Shown here: positions 7,134 through 12,840 of the stretch, one piece after another
Layout: each line of letters starts with the position of its first letter
Position numbering within the stretch: position 1 is the stretch's first letter
Source: JAAFIP01 sp043778205
GTDB taxonomy: Bacteria > Pseudomonadota > Gammaproteobacteria > Burkholderiales > Burkholderiaceae_C
Direction of reading: 5' to 3'
Length of the DNA: 16,342 nt
Assembly: GCA_043778205.1 (NCBI GenBank)
Contig: JAYWGO010000105.1
Span: 1-16,342 of the forward strand
The notes under the pieces: model-generated
Database searches by the model: none
Seen by the model: only the letters and a program-made list of their open reading frames with translations
Told to the model about the DNA's origin: nothing
Made by a program: the position numbers and the translations under genes

Positions 7134-7193
7134 ATAAAAAGTGCTTATGGCCCAAGAAAATGCTGCATGAGCAGCTATTGATTTAGTAGTGTC
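7129..7193 (+). repeat. 65-nt dispersed repeat, copy B (gene junction)
   Basis: Core 7151-7178, CCCAAGAAAATGCTG followed by CATGAGCAGCTAT, with stem GCTGC/GCAGC. The copy covers the whole gap between the Ada-AlkA fusion and ogt on the coding (minus) strand. It contains the TAG stop of the first gene (7175-7177), its last codons, and at its far end the ATG of ogt (7131-7133). The right-end string AGTGTC is shared with copy C. Confidence 0.85.
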
Positions 7194-8746
7194 TGCCAGG
7201 CCCGCAGCACCGCGTAGCTGCGCCAAGGCCGCCATGCTTGCGAGGCTGCCTCGGCTGCTCGGGCAGGGTGCTTGTCCCCGCGCAGGCCCAGTGCGTTGTG
7301 CAAGGCTACATCGCCTGCGGGGAACGCATCGGGCCAGCGCAGCGCGCGCATGGCTATGTACTGGGCCGTCCAGTCGCCTATGCCGGGCAAGGCTTTGAGC
7401 TGCTCTATGGTGGCCAGTGCGTTGGCGGGGGTGTTCAGGTTCAGCGCGCCGCTGCCCACCGCTTGCGCCAGCGCAATGATGGCGGCTTGGCGCTGTTTCA
7501 CAATGCCCAGCGCACCCAGTGCAGCGGGCGCAGCATGGGCCAAGGCGGCGGCTGCGGGGAACAGGCGGGTGAGTTCGGGGTAGGGCGTTTCAATAGCGTT
7601 GCCAAAAGTTTGCACTATGCGCTGGGTCAATGTGCGGCCCGCTGCCACGCTTACCTGCTGGCCCACAATGGCGCGCACCGCCACTTCAAACCCGTCTGCA
7701 CAGCCCGGCACGCGAATGCCTTCAGACCCGACAAAATGTGCGCCCAGCACTGCGTTGATGGCGTGGGGGTCAGCGTCCAGGTCTAGCGCGGCGCGCATGC
7801 GGGCTATCACCGTGGGCAGCGCGTAGCACAGGCTGTCGCTGACCTGCAGCGCTACCGTGTGCTGGGCCGCATTAAAGCTGTAGCGCAACCAGCCGCTATG
7901 CAGTGTGCCTGCATTTTGTAGGCTAAATGTGCGTGCCGCCCAAGGAAACGCTGCACAAGCAGCTACAGTTTCTATAGTGTCTATCTGCCGCTTCAGGGCA
8001 AACGCCAGCATGTGGCCCACGTCATACGGCGGCCGGTAGGCCAGGTGCACGGTGATGCAGCTGGCATCGGCGCGCTTGGCTAAGCTGGCTTGGCTGCTGA
8101 AGCTGGTGCTGGGGCCTTGGCTATTTTTGCGCAGCTGCGTTGGGTTAAACCGGTAGTGCTGCACAAAGGCCGCGTTAAAGCGCCGCAGGCTGGCAAAGCC
8201 GCTGGCCAAGGCAATGTCGGCTATGGGCAAGCGCGTGTCGGTGAGCAGCTGCTTGGCGCACAGCAGGCGGCGCGTTTGCAGGTACTGCAGCGGCGACACG
8301 CCCAGGTGCGCCTCAAAAATACGCCGCAAATGCCGGTCGCTCACGCCCAGCTTGGCCGCTGCCTGGGCCACGCTGGGCAGGCTGGCCTGGCCCGCGCTAG
8401 CCCCAGCCTTTACCCTAGAGCTGGTGTCGTCCCACAAGTGCGCGGCCTGCAGCGCCAGCGTGTGCGATGCATCTTGGGTAGACCAAATCAGTGAATGCGG
8501 TGCCAGCTCAGGCCGGCAGCGCATGCATGGCCGGTAGCCTGCGCTTTCGGCCTGCGCGGCATGCTGAACATACCAGCAGTTCTCCCGCTTGGGCGCTTTG
8601 ACTCTGCATACGGGCCGGCAGTAAATTTTGGTTGATGTAACGCAGGTAAAAAAGCAGCCATCAAAGCGCGCGTCGCGGCTTAAGGCGGCTTGGTAGCACC
8701 TGTCAGCAGCGGCGCCTTCAATGGCGTGTTTACGGGGCAATGTCAT
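7175..8746 (-). CDS. alkA: Ada-type regulator / AlkA DNA-3-methyladenine glycosylase II fusion
   Basis: This 523-residue protein has three parts. (1) Residues 25-80 are the Ada methylphosphotriester domain with zinc/acceptor cysteines C43, C47, C74 and C77 (IYCRPVCR, RPCMRCRPE). (2) Residues about 115-205 are an AraC-type double helix-turn-helix (AAKLGVSDRHLRRIFEAHLGVSP, IADIALASGFASLRRFNAAF). (3) From about 225 on is the AlkA domain, with PPYDVGHMLAF, the helix-hairpin-helix LPGIGDWTAQYIAMRAL and catalytic D479 in AFPAGDVALHNAL. It should sense methylated phosphate backbone, activate alkylation-response genes and excise N3-alkyl purines. The Ada C-terminal methyltransferase domain is absent, and ogt next door supplies that activity. 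The start at 8746 (MTLPRKHAIEG) is chosen because the 43 extra residues upstream look unrelated. Residues 256-276 are encoded by repeat copy C, and the last residues and stop by copy B. Confidence 0.92.
   Translation of the reverse strand: MTLPRKHAIEGAAADRCYQAALSRDARFDGCFFTCVTSTKIYCRPVCRVKAPKRENCWYVQHAAQAESAGYRPCMRCRPELAPHSLIWSTQDASHTLALQAAHLWDDTSSRVKAGASAGQASLPSVAQAAAKLGVSDRHLRRIFEAHLGVSPLQYLQTRRLLCAKQLLTDTRLPIADIALASGFASLRRFNAAFVQHYRFNPTQLRKNSQGPSTSFSSQASLAKRADASCITVHLAYRPPYDVGHMLAFALKRQIDTIETVAACAAFPWAARTFSLQNAGTLHSGWLRYSFNAAQHTVALQVSDSLCYALPTVIARMRAALDLDADPHAINAVLGAHFVGSEGIRVPGCADGFEVAVRAIVGQQVSVAAGRTLTQRIVQTFGNAIETPYPELTRLFPAAAALAHAAPAALGALGIVKQRQAAIIALAQAVGSGALNLNTPANALATIEQLKALPGIGDWTAQYIAMRALRWPDAFPAGDVALHNALGLRGDKHPARAAEAASQAWRPWRSYAVLRAWQTLLNQ
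7917..7981 (+). repeat. 65-nt dispersed repeat, copy C (inside ada-alkA)
   Basis: Core 7939-7966, CCCAAGGAAACGCTG followed by CACAAGCAGCTAC, matching copy E at 26 of 28 positions. It is read by the minus-strand gene as residues from about D256: DTIETVAACAAFPWAARTF. This falls in the N-terminal beta domain of AlkA, just where E. coli AlkA reads (as I recall it) SVETVADSYYARSL, so the net insertion is only a few residues. Confidence 0.85.
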
Positions 8747-8842
8747 GGCACTATGGTACGCTAGATTGGCGCTTTTACTAGCCGTTTTCGGACATGCGAC
8801 GGGCCCTTCGGAAAACCGACCATCGGGCGGTATACCGCGCGC

Positions 8843-8872
8843 TTGGCCGCCTACAGCTTGCCCGCCTACAAT
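8843..8872 (+). promoter_or_regulatory. Candidate sigma-70 promoter for the mutase-waaC-waaA cluster
   Basis: TTGGCC (8843-8848), an 18-nt spacer and TACAAT (8867-8872) lie 41 nt upstream of the ATG at 8914. They sit in the 167-nt divergent gap shared with the Ada-AlkA gene. The -10 box is good and the -35 box mediocre. It is an inference from position and similarity only. Confidence 0.35.
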
Positions 8873-8913
8873 CACACAGCTTTACACTTTAGACTTTGCA
8901 GACTGCCCTACCT

Positions 8914-10296
8914 ATGCACATCCCAACCACCGCCTTTAAAGCCTACGATATTCGCGGCATCGTGCCCGCTGCACTGAACGAGGCGTTTGCCGAAGGCTTA
9001 GGCAAAGCCTATGGCACCGTGGCCTTGCGAGAGGGGCAAAAGTCAGTGGCTGTGGGGCGGGATGGGCGCTTAAGCGGCCCAGCCCTCAGCGCAGCGCTGG
9101 TGCGCGGCCTGGTGGCGGCGGGTATTGACGTGATTGATGTGGGCAGGGTGACCACGCCGATGCTGTACTTTGCGGCCCATACCCTGTGCGAAAGCGGTAT
9201 TCAGGTCACCGGCAGCCACAACCCGAAGGACTACAACGGCTTCAAAATGGTGCTGGCAGGCCGCGCGCTCTACGGCGATGAAATTCAGGCTTTGCACAGC
9301 ATGATGCTGGCCGAGGCTTGGCTGCTGCAAAGCGGCGGCAAGGTGCGCAACATCAACATCGAAGCGCCCTACCAAGCCCGCATCGTCAGCGACATCAAGC
9401 TCAAAAGGCCCATGAAGGTGGTGGTGGATTCTGGTAACGGCATTGCGGGGGCCACCGCACCAGCTATATTGCGTGCTATTGGTTGTGAAGTGGTGGAGCT
9501 GTTCAGCGAAGTAGACGGCAACTTTCCCAACCACCATCCAGACCCGAGCAAGCCCGAGAATTTGCAAGATGTGATTCGCGCGCTGCAAACTACCGATGCC
9601 GAAATAGGCTTTGCCTTTGACGGCGATGGCGACCGCCTGGGCGTGGTGACCAAAGACGGACAGGTAATTTTTGCCGACCGCCAGATCATGCTGTTTGCGC
9701 AAGACGTGCTGCAGCGGGTGCCCGGCGGCACAATTTTGTTTGACGTGAAATGCACCCAGCGCTTGGCCCCGTTTATCGAAGCAGCAGGCGGCAAGGCCAT
9801 GATGTACAAAACCGGCCACTCGCTGATCAAAGCCAAGATGAAAGAAGTTAACTCGCCCTTTAGCGGCGAGATGAGCGGGCATTTGTTCTTCAAAGAACGC
9901 TGGTTTGGCTTTGACGACGGCACCTACGCAGGCTGCCGTTTGGCCGAGATTTTAAGCCGCCATGCCAACCCGTCGGCCGTGCTGAACGCACTGCCCACCA
10001 GCTACAACACCCCCGAGCTGAACGTGCCCTGCGCCGAGGGCGAGCCGCACCGGGTGGTGGCCCAGCTGCAGGCCGTGGCCCACTTTGCTGCGCCTGCCGT
10101 GGTCTGTAGCATCGACGGCCTGCGGGTAGACTGGCCTGACGGCTTTGGCCTGGTGCGTGCTTCTAACACCACCCCCGTGCTGGTGCTGCGCTTTGAAGGC
10201 CACACCCAGGCGGCGCTGCAGCGCATTGAGGGCGTCATGATGGCGCTGCTTACGTCGGTTAAACCCGATGCGCTGGTTCAGGCGGCTGCGCATTGA
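8914..10296 (+). CDS. Phosphomannomutase / phosphoglucomutase (AlgC/ManB family)
   Basis: This 460-residue alpha-D-phosphohexomutase interconverts hexose 6-phosphate and 1-phosphate through a phosphoserine. The four family landmarks are present: the phosphoserine loop VTGSHNPKDYNGFK with S101; the Mg site FDGDGDRLGVV with D236, D238 and D240; the sugar-binding loop GEMSGHLFFKERW; and the phosphate-binding loop RASNTTPVLVLRFEG. The usual TASHNP reads TGSHNP here, a tolerated variant. The start is ATG 8914 (MHIPTTAFKAYDIRG). A TTG 18 nt upstream is in frame but adds nothing conserved. It overlaps the waaC start by four bases, so it belongs to an LPS-core operon, where it would supply mannose- or glucose-1-phosphate for nucleotide sugars. 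Choosing manB, algC or pgm needs biochemical or phylogenetic evidence. Confidence 0.92.
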   Translation: MHIPTTAFKAYDIRGIVPAALNEAFAEGLGKAYGTVALREGQKSVAVGRDGRLSGPALSAALVRGLVAAGIDVIDVGRVTTPMLYFAAHTLCESGIQVTGSHNPKDYNGFKMVLAGRALYGDEIQALHSMMLAEAWLLQSGGKVRNINIEAPYQARIVSDIKLKRPMKVVVDSGNGIAGATAPAILRAIGCEVVELFSEVDGNFPNHHPDPSKPENLQDVIRALQTTDAEIGFAFDGDGDRLGVVTKDGQVIFADRQIMLFAQDVLQRVPGGTILFDVKCTQRLAPFIEAAGGKAMMYKTGHSLIKAKMKEVNSPFSGEMSGHLFFKERWFGFDDGTYAGCRLAEILSRHANPSAVLNALPTSYNTPELNVPCAEGEPHRVVAQLQAVAHFAAPAVVCSIDGLRVDWPDGFGLVRASNTTPVLVLRFEGHTQAALQRIEGVMMALLTSVKPDALVQAAAH

Positions 10297-11378
10297 ACAT
10301 CCTGATCGTCAAACTGTCTTCGCTGGGCGATGTGGTGCACACCCTGCCTGCCGTGCAAGACATTCGCCGCGCCCTGCCGCAGGCGCAGATTGACTGGGTG
10401 GTAGAGCCCGCTTTTGCACCGCTGGTACGGCGGGTGCAGGGCGTGCACCGCGTGGTACCTTGCGCTATCCGCGCGTGGCGCAAAAGCTGGTGGCGTGCAG
10501 GTACACGGGCAGCCTGGCAGGCTTTTCAAACTGAGCTGGGCCAAGTGCAGTACGACGCCGTGATCGACTGCCAGGGCCTGACCAAGTCAGCGCTGATTGC
10601 GCGCTGTGCCAAGCTGTCTAGCGGTGGCCAGCGCTACGCCATGGCCAACCGCAGCGCAGGCTCTGGCTACGAGGCACCCACCCGCTGGCTGGCCGATGTG
10701 GCGGTGCCGGTGCCGCTGCAGGTGCACGCCGTGCAGCGCGCGCGGCTGCTGTGCGCGCAGGCGCTGGGCTATACCTTGGCTACCGGCGATTTAGAGCAAT
10801 ATGGGCTTATCGCCCAAGGAAATGCTAAAGAGTTTGCTATTAAAAATATAGTTTTTATCCACGGCACATCGCGCGCAGACAAATGCTGGAGCGAGCCCTA
10901 CTGGGTGCAACTGGGCCAGCGTTTGCAGGCGCAGGGCTACCGCATAGCACTGGTGCATGGCAATGCCGAAGAAGAGGCCCGCAGCCACCGCTTGGCCAGC
11001 GCGCTGGCCAGCCCTGGCCACAGCACAGCCGCTAGCGTGTGGCCGCGCATGCCGCTAGACACACTGACCGACGCGCTGGCCCAGTGCGCAGGCGTGATTG
11101 GCGTAGACAGCGGCCTAAGCCATGTGGCAGTGGCGCTGAATGTGCCGCATGTGCAGCTGTACAACTTTGACACCGCGTGGCGCACCGGGCCAGTGGCATT
11201 GGCCCGCCAGCGCAGTGTATTTGCGCAGCCCCAGCCCAGCCTAGAGGCGGTGTGGCAGGCTTGGTGTGCAGTGCAAGGCGCAGCGCAAAGCGCAGCTCAG
11301 GGCGTAGTGCAGCAAGGTGTAGTGCAAGGCGTAGTGCAAGGCATAGTGCACAGGCCGCAACAAGGCCTTGCAATTTAA
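10293..11378 (+). CDS. waaC: Lipopolysaccharide heptosyltransferase I
   Basis: This 361-residue GT9-family glycosyltransferase adds the first L,D-heptose to Kdo2-lipid A on the cytoplasmic face of the inner membrane. Visible motifs are the N-terminal Rossmann start NILIVKLSSLGDVVHTLPA, the acceptor-side CQGLTKSALIARCA, the strand-loop FIHGTSRADKCW at the start of the ADP-heptose domain, and DSGLSHVAVALNVPHVQLYN near the nucleotide. The start is TTG 10293-10295, because the conserved N-terminus begins exactly there; it overlaps the upstream TGA (ATTGA), suggesting coupled translation. The protein is longer than usual (about 320). Residues about 167-188, in the linker between the two domains, come from repeat copy D. 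The last 40 residues include a 12-nt tandem repeat. waaA follows after 4 nt. Confidence 0.93.
   Translation: MNILIVKLSSLGDVVHTLPAVQDIRRALPQAQIDWVVEPAFAPLVRRVQGVHRVVPCAIRAWRKSWWRAGTRAAWQAFQTELGQVQYDAVIDCQGLTKSALIARCAKLSSGGQRYAMANRSAGSGYEAPTRWLADVAVPVPLQVHAVQRARLLCAQALGYTLATGDLEQYGLIAQGNAKEFAIKNIVFIHGTSRADKCWSEPYWVQLGQRLQAQGYRIALVHGNAEEEARSHRLASALASPGHSTAASVWPRMPLDTLTDALAQCAGVIGVDSGLSHVAVALNVPHVQLYNFDTAWRTGPVALARQRSVFAQPQPSLEAVWQAWCAVQGAAQSAAQGVVQQGVVQGVVQGIVHRPQQGLAI
10791..10855 (+). repeat. 65-nt dispersed repeat, copy D (inside waaC)
   Basis: Core 10813-10840, CCCAAGGAAATGCTA followed by AAGAGTTTGCTAT. Stem positions 5 and 6 are changed on both sides compared with copies B, C and E (G:C to A:T, and C:G to A:T), so pairing is kept apart from one T-T mismatch. 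It is read in frame by waaC as LEQYGLIAQGNAKEFAI. The flank TTAGAGCAA just before it is shared with copy E. The segment is visibly A/T-richer than the rest of waaC. Confidence 0.82.
11277..11351 (+). repeat. 12-nt tandem repeat at the 3' end of waaC
   Basis: Six 12-nt units resembling GGCGTAGTGCAA start at 11277, 11289, 11301, 11316, 11328 and 11340, with one extra CAA codon at 11313. They encode GAAQ, SAAQ, GVVQ, (Q), GVVQ, GVVQ and GIVH. The unit length is a multiple of three, so copy-number change would lengthen or shorten the WaaC tail without shifting frame. The last three full units are nearly identical, which suggests recent expansion. Confidence 0.85.
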
Positions 11379-11382
11379 GCCA

Positions 11383-12768
11383 ATGCACAGCCTAGCCCGC
11401 GCCCTGTATTCTGCCGCGCTGTGGCTAGCCCAGAGCCTTCTGCGCGCCAAGCTGCAGCGCCGCGCTGCCGCAGAGCCGCTGTACGGCATGCACATGCAGG
11501 AGCGGTTTGGCTACTACGGCGCAGCGCAAGCAACACTGCAGGCCAGCGCGCACCCGCAAGGCTGGGTTTGGGTGCACGCAGTCTCGCTGGGCGAAACCCG
11601 CGCTGCGGCTGTGCTGGTAGCGCAACTGCGCCTGCTTATGCCCAGCATGCGCTTGTTGCTTACCCACAGCACGGCCACGGGCCGGGCCGAAGGGGCCAAG
11701 CTGCTGCAAGCAGGCGACCAGCAAGCCTGGCTCCCGTGGGACACCCAGGCCGCCACGCGCCGCTTTATGGCGCACTTTGCCCCGTGCATCGGCATCGTTA
11801 TGGAGACCGAAGTGTGGCCTAACCTGTGCAGTGCCGCCCAGCGTGCAGGCGTTCCGATGGTGCTGGCCAACGCACGGCTTAACGCCAGCTCGCTGCGCAA
11901 AGCGCAGCGCCTGGCACTGCTAGCCCGGCCCGCATACGCCAGCTTTGCGCAGGTGCTTGCACAAACCGAGGCCGACGCACAGCGCCTGGCCGCTGCAGGC
12001 GCGCAGCATGTCAGCGTGCACGGCAACCTGAAGTTTGACGCTGCGCCCAGCCCCGCCTTGCTACAACAAGGCCGCACGTGGCGGCCCACACGCCCCGTCG
12101 TTCTTCTGGCCAGTAGCCGCGAGGGTGAAGAAGCCTTGTTTTTAGAGCAAATAATGGCTATGGCCCAAGGAAATGCTGCACAAGCAGCTATACATTCAGG
12201 AGTAGGCGCTGCCCCCTTGGGCACGCCGCCCACCGCTGCAGCATTGGCAAACCAGGCTGTGCAATGGCTGATTGTTCCGCGCCACCCCCAGCGTTTTGCT
12301 GAAGTCGCCAGCCTCATCACACAAGCCGGTTTCAGCGTGTCGCGCCGCTCAAACTGGGCCAGCGGCCCGCCCGCCAGCGGCCCACCAAACTGCATTTGGC
12401 TAGGCGACTCCCTGGGCGAAATGGCCCTGTACTACGCCATGTCCGACTGCGCCTTGCTAGGCGGCAGCTTTGCCCCCTTCGGCGGTCAAAACCTCATCGA
12501 AGCCATAGCCGCAGACTGCCCCATCGTCATCGGCCCGCACACCTTTAATTTTGCCGACGCAGCCAGCACCGCTGTAGCCCAAGGTGCAGCCCTGCGCGCA
12601 GCCAGCATGCCGCAAGCAGTGCAGTGCGCGCTGCAGATAACCGCAGACGCACCCCAGCGCCAAGCCCTGCAGCAAGCCGCAGCCCAGTGGCTAGCCCACT
12701 CAAGCGGCGCAGCGCTGCGCATGGCGCAGGCAGTGGTTCAAGTGGTGGTGCAGCTAAAACGGGACTAG
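11383..12768 (+). CDS. waaA: 3-deoxy-D-manno-octulosonic acid (Kdo) transferase
   Basis: This 461-residue GT30 enzyme transfers Kdo from CMP-Kdo to lipid IVA at the inner membrane, the first step of LPS core assembly. The N-terminal hydrophobic anchor (residues 4-20) is followed by the catalytic motif WVHAVSLGETRAA with base E71. Further on are METEVWPNL, HGNLKFD, ASSREGEE, the C-domain start LIVPRHPQRF, and GDSLGEMALYYAMSDCALLGGSFAPFGGQNLIEA, a cluster typical of the family. I take ATG 11383, 4 nt after the waaC stop; a TTG at 11368 is in frame but overlaps waaC. Residues about 254-274 come from repeat copy E, followed by an Ala/Pro-rich stretch to residue about 295. Together they make the linker between the two Rossmann domains longer than I would expect. 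It is the last gene of the cluster. Confidence 0.94.
   Translation: MHSLARALYSAALWLAQSLLRAKLQRRAAAEPLYGMHMQERFGYYGAAQATLQASAHPQGWVWVHAVSLGETRAAAVLVAQLRLLMPSMRLLLTHSTATGRAEGAKLLQAGDQQAWLPWDTQAATRRFMAHFAPCIGIVMETEVWPNLCSAAQRAGVPMVLANARLNASSLRKAQRLALLARPAYASFAQVLAQTEADAQRLAAAGAQHVSVHGNLKFDAAPSPALLQQGRTWRPTRPVVLLASSREGEEALFLEQIMAMAQGNAAQAAIHSGVGAAPLGTPPTAAALANQAVQWLIVPRHPQRFAEVASLITQAGFSVSRRSNWASGPPASGPPNCIWLGDSLGEMALYYAMSDCALLGGSFAPFGGQNLIEAIAADCPIVIGPHTFNFADAASTAVAQGAALRAASMPQAVQCALQITADAPQRQALQQAAAQWLAHSSGAALRMAQAVVQVVVQLKRD
12142..12206 (+). repeat. 65-nt dispersed repeat, copy E (inside waaA)
   Basis: Core 12164-12191, CCCAAGGAAATGCTG followed by CACAAGCAGCTAT, the copy closest to the consensus, with stem GCTGC, loop ACAA and GCAGC. 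It is read in frame by waaA as LEQIMAMAQGNAAQAAI, the same frame and nearly the same peptide as copy D in waaC. It sits between ASSREGEE and LIVPRHPQ, that is, between the two domains. Confidence 0.87.
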
Positions 12769-12771
12769 CAT

Positions 12772-12816
12772 CTGAACTACTGGCCAACCGGCCATTCCAA
12801 AGCATTGACGGTTCAG
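12772..12816. terminator. Nested inverted repeats between convergent waaA and sugar dehydrogenase
   Basis: An inner perfect hairpin TGGCC-AACC-GGCCA (12781-12794) sits inside an outer pair CTGAAC (12772-12777) and GTTCAG (12811-12816). The structure begins 3 nt after the waaA stop and lies in the 72-nt gap between two genes that converge. No T run follows on either strand, so intrinsic termination is doubtful. It may slow or end transcription in both directions. Confidence 0.35.
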
Positions 12817-12840
12817 TAGATTTGATACAACTTGAACAAA

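Noticed and set aside
11514..12395. Long minus-strand open frame opposite waaA (293 codons)
   Set aside because: It is an Ala/Ser/Arg/Cys-rich shadow of the high-GC waaA gene, without a recognisable domain.
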